In this document: positions 45,838-53,336 of the stretch, in pieces
How the letters are laid out: each line of letters opens with the position of its first letter
Numbering within the stretch: position 1 is the stretch's first letter
NCBI GenBank assembly: GCA_964490845.1
Contig: CAZBED010000003.1
Coordinates: forward strand, 186,001 to 250,000
DNA from: JADJSS01 sp964490845
GTDB lineage: Bacteria > Bacteroidota > Bacteroidia > Chitinophagales > JADIYW01
Reading direction: 5' to 3'
Length of the DNA: 64,000 nt
Position numbers and translations under genes: made by a program
The notes under the pieces: generated by a model
What the model saw: the letters and a program-made list of their open reading frames with translations, nothing else
Told to the model about the DNA's origin: nothing
Database searches by the model: none

Positions 45838-45872
45838 GAATAATTGAATATCTTTATACTGTTCAATTATTC
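45838..45872 (+). promoter_or_regulatory. Integrase promoter within a perfect 11-bp inverted repeat
   Basis: GAATAATTGAA (45838-45848) and its exact reverse complement TTCAATTATTC (45862-45872) flank a 13-base spacer that begins with TATCTTTA, a near match to the -7 element. The integrase ATG is two bases beyond. This is the layout of an operator overlapping a promoter. The half-site recurs at 48642-48652 and 49101-49111. Confidence 0.65.
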
Positions 45873-45874
45873 TT

Positions 45875-47221
45875 ATGAAAATCAAATATTATTTAACACG
45901 TCCCAATGCGGAAACCGAAACCGCAATATTTGCCAGAATATCTTATTCAGGCAGAATGTTTAAGTTTTACCTACCCAAAAAGGTAATCCCCTCGAAATGG
46001 AATTTTACTACTAAAAGGTTAAACGCATCCACAAATGAGGACAAAAAACTAAACTCCTATCTTGACCGTTCAATTACGGACATTAAAAACGTGTACGATA
46101 AGTACGTTTTAATTCACAACATCCACCCCTCCACCGATACCTTTAAGGAGTTGTTAGACAAAGAATTTAAGGATATAGAACCAGAAAAAACCAAATCAAA
46201 GGATATTGACAAACGTTTTACACTGTTTGGATACTTCGCAGATTTAATAGAAAAATCAGAGAACGGCGAACGCACCAACCCCAAAACGAGTAAACCAATT
46301 AGTAAGAATACAATCAAGACGTACAAGACCACCGAGAAACTTTTGAAAGAATTTCAAAGGGAAACGCGCCGAAATGTAGACTTTAACACCATAGATTTAG
46401 AATTCTATGAGGCATTGAAAAAATACACCCTGAATAACAGGTATTCGGATAACCTAAAGAAAAAAAAGAAAAAAGACGATGTAAGTGTAGGATATTCTAC
46501 CAATACGATAGGCAAACACATACAGGTGCTAAAGACGGTGCTAAACGAGGCAACCGATTTAGGGTACAATACTAATATAAAGTTTAAGTCTGCCAAATTT
46601 CAGACATTAAGGGAGGACGTAGATACCATATACTTAACCGAAACGGAAATAACCGCCTTATCTAAACTTGACTTTGCAGGAAACAAGAAATATGAAACTG
46701 TCAGAGATTTGTTTTTAATCGGATGTTATACTGGAATGGCATACACCGACTATTCAGACATCAAAAAAGAACACATTTCAGGCGACTTCTTAAAGTATAA
46801 AAGACAGAAGACAGGCGTACAGGTGACGTTATACATTAAACCTGAATTAAGGACAATCTTAGAGAAATACGCATACCACCTCCCTAAATCATATAGCAAC
46901 CAGAAAACGAATGAATATCTAAAGGAAATAGGCAAATTAGTACCCGAACTAAAGGAAATAGTAGAACATAGCCAAACAATCGGTGGCAAAACAGTACACT
47001 CAAAAGTACCCAAATACAGTTTATTAGTTTCGCATACAGGACGCAGGTCTTATGCGAGTAATGCGTATTTATATGGAACTCCGATATTGTCAATTATGGC
47101 AACGACAGGACATAAGACCGAAAAATCGTTTATGAAGTATATCCGTTTAAGTTCGGACGAACACGCAAAAGTTGTACAGTTACACCACCAAACAAAAAGA
47201 AACGTTTTAAAAGTCGTTTAA
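45875..47221 (+). CDS. Tyrosine recombinase/integrase of the element
   Basis: 448 residues. An arm-binding domain (about 1-95), a SAM-like core-binding domain (about 110-225) and a catalytic domain follow in order. Visible catalytic residues are H387-T-G-R390 in HTGRRSYASNAY, H413 in TTGHKTEKSF and the nucleophile Tyr422 in FMKYIRLSS. The first arginine, expected in TGxRxxE, is missing: the segment is CYTGMAYTDYSDI with Ala289. The same loss is known in Bacteroides integrases such as IntDOT, so the enzyme is probably still active. The flanking att repeats in tRNA-Phe are its expected targets. Confidence 0.92.
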   Translation: MKIKYYLTRPNAETETAIFARISYSGRMFKFYLPKKVIPSKWNFTTKRLNASTNEDKKLNSYLDRSITDIKNVYDKYVLIHNIHPSTDTFKELLDKEFKDIEPEKTKSKDIDKRFTLFGYFADLIEKSENGERTNPKTSKPISKNTIKTYKTTEKLLKEFQRETRRNVDFNTIDLEFYEALKKYTLNNRYSDNLKKKKKKDDVSVGYSTNTIGKHIQVLKTVLNEATDLGYNTNIKFKSAKFQTLREDVDTIYLTETEITALSKLDFAGNKKYETVRDLFLIGCYTGMAYTDYSDIKKEHISGDFLKYKRQKTGVQVTLYIKPELRTILEKYAYHLPKSYSNQKTNEYLKEIGKLVPELKEIVEHSQTIGGKTVHSKVPKYSLLVSHTGRRSYASNAYLYGTPILSIMATTGHKTEKSFMKYIRLSSDEHAKVVQLHHQTKRNVLKVV

Positions 47222-47230
47222 ATTGCTATT

Positions 47231-48241
47231 ATGATTTATAAGACCATAGTATTATCAGATAACCCAATACCATTTTTCGATACCGTTAAATACAGGGAGG
47301 TATATAAAAAACACAAAGAGTTTAAGGAATTAACTAACTATTCTGACAAATTGCAATTTTGGTTTGACAATGAATTGTTTGGGGGTTATCATTATATATT
47401 GTATAAAAACAAAACAGACAAAAAACCTAAAGAATTTTCACTTATACCCCAAAATGAGGACGAAAACAAATTATTCAATTCAACCGTTTTTAAAATTTAT
47501 TTTGACGGAGGCCTGGAGTTAAAGATGAAAGAAATAACAGAAACGATTAATAATAGTCCCCTCCCGACAGAATACATAAATGATAGTATTAGTATAATTG
47601 AAACCAAAGTAAACGAATACTATAACAAACAAGTCAAAAACACAACGCCAGAAATTAACAGTTTTAATGCCTATTGGTATGGTTATCAGGGAGTGAAAAA
47701 TAACACTACCGAGAAACTGTTTAGTATGGATGCTGAAAAAACTGTTCTTTTATTACGTCCCTTTGCAAGAGGTGCAATTGATGCACATATAAAGGCGTTT
47801 TTATTAGAAAAATTAAACAACCCAGAAAAAATAACAACACCTCCACCACCTCCACAGGCTAAAGGTGAAAAACCAATAAAAGATATAACCCCACTAATAC
47901 CATTAATGAATACAACCGATAAGAAAGAATTTATTTCCGTAATTAATTCAATCTATGATTTGGTGAAATACATAAAAGAGAAAAAGAGAGCTGACAAGAA
48001 AAAAGTTCGTTACACTACTCATTTACTAATTGAAAAAGGGTGGTTAATTGACAGTAATTCCAATAAAAATGAATACATCAAAACAATTCTTGAATATTTT
48101 GGATATGTTGCAAATAGCAAGGATTTTGAAAGTTTTGAATATCCTATAATAAATGACCTTGTAACCCCTGATAATAATAAAAAGTATAATTCTATATATA
48201 CTATCATTAAAGACAGAGTAAACGCCAATAAAGTACACTAA
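47231..48241 (+). CDS. Hypothetical protein of the element (two domains, Pro linker)
   Basis: 336 residues, not recognised. The N-terminal half (about 1-200) is mixed alpha/beta with NSFNAYWYGYQGV. A proline hinge (TTPPPPPQAKG, about 204-214) leads to a Lys-rich helical C-terminal part with THLLIEKGWLIDSNSNK. A similar Pro-rich linker occurs in the next gene's product, hinting at common ancestry or function. It begins nine bases after the integrase stop and is probably co-expressed. No signal or membrane segment. Confidence 0.75.
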   Translation: MIYKTIVLSDNPIPFFDTVKYREVYKKHKEFKELTNYSDKLQFWFDNELFGGYHYILYKNKTDKKPKEFSLIPQNEDENKLFNSTVFKIYFDGGLELKMKEITETINNSPLPTEYINDSISIIETKVNEYYNKQVKNTTPEINSFNAYWYGYQGVKNNTTEKLFSMDAEKTVLLLRPFARGAIDAHIKAFLLEKLNNPEKITTPPPPPQAKGEKPIKDITPLIPLMNTTDKKEFISVINSIYDLVKYIKEKKRADKKKVRYTTHLLIEKGWLIDSNSNKNEYIKTILEYFGYVANSKDFESFEYPIINDLVTPDNNKKYNSIYTIIKDRVNANKVH

Positions 48242-48282
48242 AAATACCACCTCGAACCCCCAATAAATACCACCTCGAACCC
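48242..48282 (+). repeat. Two identical 18-bp direct repeats before the HTH gene
   Basis: AAATACCACCTCGAACCC at 48242-48259 and again at 48265-48282, 23 bp apart. They fill the gap between the 336-residue gene and the excisionase-like gene. They could be excisionase or repressor sites, or iterons of a replication origin. Confidence 0.65.
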
Positions 48283-48340
48283 ACCAAAAGGAGTAAAAAC
48301 CTACATCATATTTGTAGTGCCGAACAAAACAGGCATTACT

Positions 48341-48625
48341 ATGGATAGACAACAAATATTTACAAATGTTCCTTATGAGCAACTACTAAATGACTTAACG
48401 GAACGATTTAAACAGGCAACGCCCCAAATACAGGCAACGCCTCCACCACCTGACAATCAAAACGATTTAATTACACGCAAGGAAACTGCAACCCTGTTAG
48501 GTATCACTTTGCCAACATTACACACATGGAGTTTACAGGGCAAACTAAAGGCATACCACATCAATACAAGGGTGCGATACAAAAGAGGTGAAGTATTAAA
48601 GGCGTTAACACATTCCAAACATTAA
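48341..48625 (+). CDS. Excisionase-like helix-turn-helix protein
   Basis: 94 residues. The N-terminal helix is followed by a Pro linker (ATPPPPDNQND). A MerR/excisionase-type winged HTH then reads LITRKETATLLGITLPTL, HTWSLQGKLKAYHIN and VRYKRGEVLKAL. Such proteins bend DNA at att sites to favour excision, or regulate element genes. Start taken as the ATG at 48341; an in-frame GTG at 48317 is possible. Follows the 18-bp direct repeats. Confidence 0.8.
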   Translation: MDRQQIFTNVPYEQLLNDLTERFKQATPQIQATPPPPDNQNDLITRKETATLLGITLPTLHTWSLQGKLKAYHINTRVRYKRGEVLKALTHSKH

Positions 48626-48636
48626 AATTTAAAATT

Positions 48637-49068
48637 ATGAGTTCAATTATTCCAAACTACCATTTAGCAGTATTCAACAATAATGTACAAACAGGATACT
48701 ATGAGAAACAACCCGAAATGATACCATTTCTTAAAATTCCTTTTGAATTAAAGGTGGAGGCAACCCAGAGAGCTGACATTAAATCTTATGCTGAAAAACT
48801 TATAAGGGGTAAAGAAAAAACCAAAACAGGAAACTGGAAATTTTACAATGGACTATTAAACACATCATATCCAAATTGGTATTGTGGCAATATTTGCGAT
48901 TATTACAGAGGTCAAAAGAAGAACAATCTTGTAATACTTCATTTCAGCTCAAATTATAGCACACTCCACCTATTTTATTTTACTGGATACGATAAGAACA
49001 CAATTGAACAAAGGTTAAGGTTTGTAAATACCATTATTCCCAATTTAAAGTATGTGCATCAATTATAA
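48637..49068 (+). CDS. Hypothetical protein of the element
   Basis: 143 residues, not recognised. Rich in aromatic residues (SYPNWYCGNICDYYRGQKK, TLHLFYFTGYDKN), with alternating beta and helix expected. No membrane or signal segment. It starts 11 bases after the HTH gene. Its first codons contain the recurrent word GTTCAATTATTC (48641-48652), so its translation or transcription may be coupled to that operator. Confidence 0.7.
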   Translation: MSSIIPNYHLAVFNNNVQTGYYEKQPEMIPFLKIPFELKVEATQRADIKSYAEKLIRGKEKTKTGNWKFYNGLLNTSYPNWYCGNICDYYRGQKKNNLVILHFSSNYSTLHLFYFTGYDKNTIEQRLRFVNTIIPNLKYVHQL

Positions 49069-49099
49069 AAAAAGGAGGCGAAACCGCCCCCACGAATAG

Positions 49100-49111
49100 T
49101 GTTCAATTATT
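49100..49111 (+). promoter_or_regulatory. Recurrent operator-like word upstream of the Rep-like gene
   Basis: GTTCAATTATTC, identical to the right half-site at the integrase promoter (45861-45872) and to 48641-48652. It lies 37 bases before the Rep-like ATG. A partial left half, GAATA, precedes it at 49093. Confidence 0.5.
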
Positions 49112-49147
49112 CTAAAATGATAAATCATTTATCCAACAAAGATAGTA

Positions 49148-50569
49148 ATGTTTGACTACATTAAAATAAAAAATCTGGACGTTCAGGATATTAAGGCGTT
49201 AAGACAGAAATTAGGCATTTCTCTATCTGTGTGTGAATATAGTGGTGAAATATTAAAAGAACGGAAGATATCGGAAATAAATGGACTGCACATTCAGTTT
49301 TACGACAGGTACATAAGTTTAAAAGGTAGTATACACAAATACCACAACAAGGGGCAACATAACTATAATGACTTTTATGTTTCGGACGTATTGGACGTGT
49401 TGAAAAACCTACATCTGGAATTTGATATTAATCCCAGAACCAACCGCATAAATAATTTAGAATTTGGCGTAAATATATCCGTTCCGTTCAATGCAGATAA
49501 ATTCCTATTGAATTTAATTCTTCATAATGGAAAATACTTCACTGTCAGGCGTGAGAAAAAGATGACGTTCTATGAGTTCGTACACACCAACCATATAGTG
49601 AAGTTTTACAACAAGGGCAAACAATACCGCACCACGCACGATATAGACGGCGAAATAATGCGATTTGAGATTAAAGTAATGCGTATGGAGTACCTACATT
49701 CAAAAGGCGTTAAAATTGAGTTTCTCAGCGATTTATTAAACACCTCTCTTTATTTCAAGTTAGGACAAATATTGACGACCACATACAATGAAATTCTAAT
49801 TTACGACAGTTCCGTAAAAGTGGAGGCATTGACGACAAAACAAAGAGAGTTCTATAAATTAGCTGAAAATTATAAATTCTGGATTGAATTAATTGAGGAC
49901 TATACCAACGACAGGGACAACCCAAAGGGATACCGAAATAAAAGGATGTTCTACCAACGGAAAGTAAAAGAGTTTAGGAATATACTACGCCACCACACTA
50001 AAGACAACAAGATACAGACAGTAGGTAATTTAATCTGCCAAAAGTGGAATGAATTAACGGCATCAACCCCGAGAATACAGGAATTAATTAATGAATTTTT
50101 GCAGTCTGAAAAATGTAGCAATTTAACCGACAATTCAAATACAGGCGTAAATCAAAAATGTAGCAATTTAACACCTTGTATATACAGTCAATTTGCTACA
50201 AATACAACAATACCTAAATGCACTATTACAGGCATACCAATAACAAGAAACAAGGGTAAATATTTAAGTTCGTCCGATTTGTTGTACTACTATAAAAATG
50301 ATATTGATTTATTCGAGAACCTGAAACGCACATACTATAAACCTAAAATTAAAAAAGACGATGATTTACAGAGTGTATGCTATTTTATTGCACATAATAT
50401 CAGAAATAGTGAAACGAACAAACGAAACAATTTGCGTAGACGTATTATGCGTATTATTTCCGTACCTACATTATTTGAGTTACAGGATATAGTTAAATTG
50501 AAATCAGAGCAAAGGGAAAGTATAGAGTTCTGGAACGGAACTAAATATGAGTTAAGACAGATTTTCTAA
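49148..50569 (+). CDS. Putative replication initiation protein (filamentous-phage/plasmid Rep-like)
   Basis: 473 residues. The opening MFDYIKIK, the central INNLEFGVNISVPF, HIVKFYNKGKQYR and GEIMRFEIKVMRMEYLHSKG follow the pattern of gpII/CRI-type replication proteins of filamentous phages and rolling-circle plasmids (family knowledge; no search was run). A C-terminal block starting CTITGIPITRNKGKYLSSSD resembles a domain found in Bacteroidota plasmid and phage proteins. Two Cys-Ser-Asn-Leu-Thr repeats (encoded by identical 19-bp stretches, 50109-50127 and 50154-50172) lie in the linker. If correct, the element may replicate after excision. Confidence in Rep function is moderate. Confidence 0.6.
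   Translation: MFDYIKIKNLDVQDIKALRQKLGISLSVCEYSGEILKERKISEINGLHIQFYDRYISLKGSIHKYHNKGQHNYNDFYVSDVLDVLKNLHLEFDINPRTNRINNLEFGVNISVPFNADKFLLNLILHNGKYFTVRREKKMTFYEFVHTNHIVKFYNKGKQYRTTHDIDGEIMRFEIKVMRMEYLHSKGVKIEFLSDLLNTSLYFKLGQILTTTYNEILIYDSSVKVEALTTKQREFYKLAENYKFWIELIEDYTNDRDNPKGYRNKRMFYQRKVKEFRNILRHHTKDNKIQTVGNLICQKWNELTASTPRIQELINEFLQSEKCSNLTDNSNTGVNQKCSNLTPCIYSQFATNTTIPKCTITGIPITRNKGKYLSSSDLLYYYKNDIDLFENLKRTYYKPKIKKDDDLQSVCYFIAHNIRNSETNKRNNLRRRIMRIISVPTLFELQDIVKLKSEQRESIEFWNGTKYELRQIF
50109..50172 (+). repeat. 19-bp repeat inside the Rep-like gene
   Basis: AAAAATGTAGCAATTTAAC occurs at 50109-50127 and 50154-50172, 45 bp apart and in frame, encoding KCSNLT twice. It could be a protein linker duplication or a DNA site within the gene. 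Confidence 0.5.
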
Positions 50570-50587
50570 AGTAGCTAAAAATAGAAA

Positions 50588-50839
50588 ATGAACAAGGCAA
50601 AGAGTGGAGGCAGAACAACAGGGACACCGAATAAATTAACCAAGATACACCGAGAATTTATTCAATCGCTATTAGATAACCAAACGGCAAAGATTGAAAC
50701 CGAATTGAGCAATTTGTCAGGTAAAGAGTATTTGACGGTTATTTTATCCCTTATGGACTTTGCAATACCCAAACTATCAAGAATTGAGATGATAGACGAT
50801 AATATCGAAAAGAGGGTAACGAGAATTGTAATAGAATAA
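50588..50839 (+). CDS. Small element protein with GGRxxGTPNK motif
   Basis: 83 residues. The N-terminal KSGGRTTGTPNKLTKIHREF is like the GGRPKGxxNK start of DUF5681 and terminase-small-subunit-like phage proteins. The rest is helical (YLTVILSLMDFAIPKLSRIE). Too short for a full terminase subunit. Follows the Rep-like gene by 18 bases and ends the plus-strand operon of the element. Confidence 0.65.
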   Translation: MNKAKSGGRTTGTPNKLTKIHREFIQSLLDNQTAKIETELSNLSGKEYLTVILSLMDFAIPKLSRIEMIDDNIEKRVTRIVIE

Positions 50840-50940
50840 ACAACCTTACTATCAATTAACTAAGAATTTCCATAGTATCGCAGGGATAAATCTAATTCGG
50901 GGATGTTTAAATATTTCGTTATCGTTATCCATTATATCTC

Positions 50941-50968
50941 AAAAGTGTACCGCAAAGTGTACCGCAAG
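50941..50968 (+). repeat. Right arm-type site: tandem 12-bp units
   Basis: Exact copy of 45810-45837 (two AAGTGTACCGCA units), 62 bp inside the right core region. Confidence 0.7.
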
Positions 50969-50980
50969 TCACATTTTAAA

Positions 50981-51018
50981 GTAAAAACGCCTCGCAAGTT
51001 ATTCACTTACAAGGCGTT
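50981..51018 (-). terminator. tRNA-Phe terminator supplied by the element
   Basis: Stem arms 50986-50999 and 51005-51018 pair at 12 of 14 positions around TATTC, with a T-run in the minus direction. Homologous to the displaced hairpin at 45629-45655. Confidence 0.7.
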
Positions 51019-51045
51019 ATAAAAAATTGTTGTGGTGTGGGGCGG
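50982..51045 (+). repeat. attR: right attachment repeat
   Basis: Partner of 45622-45685. The identical 16-bp core is 51030-51045, which is the 3' part of the intact tRNA-Phe gene. Confidence 0.85.
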
Positions 51046-51105
51046 GATCGAACCGCCGACACAAGGATTTTCAGTCCTTTGCTCTACCGACTGAGCTACC
51101 GCACC
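51033..51105 (-). tRNA. tRNA-Phe (GAA)
   Basis: Cloverleaf of 73 nucleotides: acceptor GGTGCGG, D arm GCTC/GAGC, anticodon arm AAGGA-CTGAAAA-TCCTT with anticodon GAA, variable GTGTC, T arm GGCGG-TTCGATC-CCGCC, acceptor 3' strand CCACACC and discriminator A. The CCA tail is not encoded. One acceptor pair (C5 with A68) is mismatched. The 3' end is the integration site of the element. Confidence 0.95.
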
Positions 51106-51170
51106 GAAATATTGGAGTGCAAAGATAGAATTTTATTTTAAACAAACAATAAAAAATGGTATAATTGTAT

Positions 51171-53333
51171 ATGGAAGGTGCTGATACAGGGCAAAAACAT
51201 CATCTAAGCAAATCTGTACTGGCGTTTATTGTTTCATTTGCCATGGTATGTTTCTTTCTGGTCATTCACCACGAAATTTACCTGCCCATTGGCAAAAACC
51301 TGTCCGACTACAGCGGCGATGGCGTACGAAACCTTTATACTTTTGCATACTACTTAAATTACGACAAAAGCATCCATTTTTCCGGCCTGTTTTTTCCGTT
51401 TAAAGAACATATCATCTATATGGATGCTCAGCCTTTTTGGGTTTGGGTGGTACAGCTTACAGAAAAACTATTCCGTTTTCATGTAGAGAATCCTATTATT
51501 TACATACATCTTATTTTATTGCTCAATGTCTTTTTGTGTTCGTTTTTCATATTCCTGATTTTATTTCATTACTGCGAACAGTATATTTTTGCGACGGCGG
51601 GAACATTTGTCATCGTGCTGATGTCCCCACAACTGTTCAGGTTCTCGTCTCACTATGCATTAGGAAATATGGGAATTTTTCCGTTGTTCTGGTACGGATA
51701 CATACAGCTTGCTGAGCACACTAAGATATTAAAACGTATTTGCTATCTGATTGCACTTAGCTTAACAGGATATATCCATCCATATATGCTGTTAATGCTG
51801 GTTTTCTTTTTCCTCTCGTATGAATTTATTTACTCGATTACTTATCGCCGTATCCGTTATATCAACCTACTGACGACGGCAGGCGCCTTATTTATCTTCC
51901 AGCTAAGCATAGTGCTTGCAGATACGGTTACTGACCGCCCTACAAAAGCATGGGGTGCTAAAGAATATGCCTCAACATTGCACGATATTTTACTGCCACT
52001 GGATGGAAGTATAAAGCAGCAGTTTATCAAATGGATCCCAAAGATACCCGCAGGATGCACTGAGGGGCATGCTTACATTACAATATTCGGTATTGTGGTA
52101 ATCCTGCTGTTGATTATCCGTTTTTTCAGTGCGCTCGTTTCCGGAAAACTGAAGCTCGGGAAGCCGGAAAATGGCTCTGCAACTCATTGGTTGCTTGCCA
52201 GTATTCCTGTCTTGTTGTTTGCCTTTTTTATTCCGTTTCGCTGGAACATGGATTGGCTAATTAACAGTATTCCTCCCTTAAAACAGTTTCGGGGCACAGG
52301 AAGGTTCGCGGTTGTATTTTATTATTCTTTTCTCGTCTACAGTTTCGTTTATTTAAAGAACCTGTTTGACAGAAAGCCAAAGGCCACCCTGGCGCTTCTG
52401 TTGGTATGTTTTGTAATAACTGTCTTTGATATCTTCAATAATGCCGGCTACCTTACCGATTACCACCGTAAATATGGCAAATACAACGCCTATGATGAGT
52501 CTAAGCAAAAATGTACTCAGTTAGTCTCAAAAATTAAAAACATACAGGATTACCAATGTATCATTACATACCCTCCGTCTACCGGGGGCACCGAGGTGAT
52601 GTGGCTGGGTGGTAGTACTGTTGCAAATATCTATTCCCTTTGGGTATCTTATTTCTATCATCTGCCTATAGCCGCTGTCAATTCGGGCAGGGCTTCCTAT
52701 TCCAATACTATGTCACTGTTGCAATTGGCCGGCGCTTACTCTTCGCCAAAGCCCATTTTGAATAAATTTGACAAAAACAAACATTGCCTGGTATTTACTT
52801 CTGCCGACCATTTGGAAGACAATGTCCCAATACTGAAAGACGCTGTATATATTGACAGAATGGATGATCTGATTCTGCTTGATATCGATCTGAATAAATT
52901 AACGGCGACCACTCCTCACACCTTTAAGCCAACATGGATTGATTCTTCATACCACCTGCTGGCAGAGACAACTTTTGATCATCAGAAAAACGGTAAGTTG
53001 TTTTTAAAAGATAATAACGACATGCGGGAGATATTAACGGTACAGACAGGTGACAGCAAAAATGATAAGACAATAAGAGTCCTGTTTTGGTATACTCCCA
53101 AACTGACGAATGATTCTGAAGTACCTGTTGTAGTCGCATATACCGGTAAAGAAAAAGGAGCACAAACCATAACGGCATGGAGGGAAGTACAGACTCAGAC
53201 TTATAACTATGTTAACGGATGGTTCTGTGTAGATTACAAATTTACTGTAAGCGGCAACACCAATTCAGTTACATTTAAAGCTTCTTCTAAAGATATATTA
53301 ATGGATAACTTTAGCGTATACCTTCAGCAATAA
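51171..53333 (+). CDS. GT-C-like polytopic membrane protein
   Basis: 720 residues with about 11 membrane segments in the first 480 and a soluble C-terminal region. The first extracytoplasmic loop has LSDYSGDGVRNLYTFAYYL, an Asp placed as in GT-C glycosyltransferases, followed by FPFKEHIIYMDAQPF. The C-terminal 230 residues look like a beta-sandwich (WFCVDYKFTVSGNTNSVTF). Probably acts on surface glycan with the convergent GT2 gene three bases away. The ATG at 51171 is preferred over a TTG two codons upstream. The tRNA gene is divergent. Confidence 0.7.
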   Translation: MEGADTGQKHHLSKSVLAFIVSFAMVCFFLVIHHEIYLPIGKNLSDYSGDGVRNLYTFAYYLNYDKSIHFSGLFFPFKEHIIYMDAQPFWVWVVQLTEKLFRFHVENPIIYIHLILLLNVFLCSFFIFLILFHYCEQYIFATAGTFVIVLMSPQLFRFSSHYALGNMGIFPLFWYGYIQLAEHTKILKRICYLIALSLTGYIHPYMLLMLVFFFLSYEFIYSITYRRIRYINLLTTAGALFIFQLSIVLADTVTDRPTKAWGAKEYASTLHDILLPLDGSIKQQFIKWIPKIPAGCTEGHAYITIFGIVVILLLIIRFFSALVSGKLKLGKPENGSATHWLLASIPVLLFAFFIPFRWNMDWLINSIPPLKQFRGTGRFAVVFYYSFLVYSFVYLKNLFDRKPKATLALLLVCFVITVFDIFNNAGYLTDYHRKYGKYNAYDESKQKCTQLVSKIKNIQDYQCIITYPPSTGGTEVMWLGGSTVANIYSLWVSYFYHLPIAAVNSGRASYSNTMSLLQLAGAYSSPKPILNKFDKNKHCLVFTSADHLEDNVPILKDAVYIDRMDDLILLDIDLNKLTATTPHTFKPTWIDSSYHLLAETTFDHQKNGKLFLKDNNDMREILTVQTGDSKNDKTIRVLFWYTPKLTNDSEVPVVVAYTGKEKGAQTITAWREVQTQTYNYVNGWFCVDYKFTVSGNTNSVTFKASSKDILMDNFSVYLQQ

Positions 53334-53336
53334 ATA

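Larger units (their letters stand above)
45670..51045. mobile_element. 5.36-kb integrative element in tRNA-Phe
   Basis: Bounded by 16-bp identical cores in a longer imperfect duplication. It encodes a tyrosine recombinase, an excisionase-like HTH protein, a Rep-like protein and three unrecognised small proteins, all on the plus strand. Its composition is visibly richer in A and T than the flanks. Identical 28-bp tandem-repeat sites lie just inside both ends. It has no transposase, relaxase, conjugation genes, capsid or Zot-like gene. Best described as a minimal integrative element or satellite; whether it excises or replicates is untested. Confidence 0.88.

Noticed and set aside
45670..51045. 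Filamentous prophage
   Set aside because: Despite the Rep-like protein there is no Zot/pI, coat or attachment protein, and the integrase and tRNA target are those of an integrative element.
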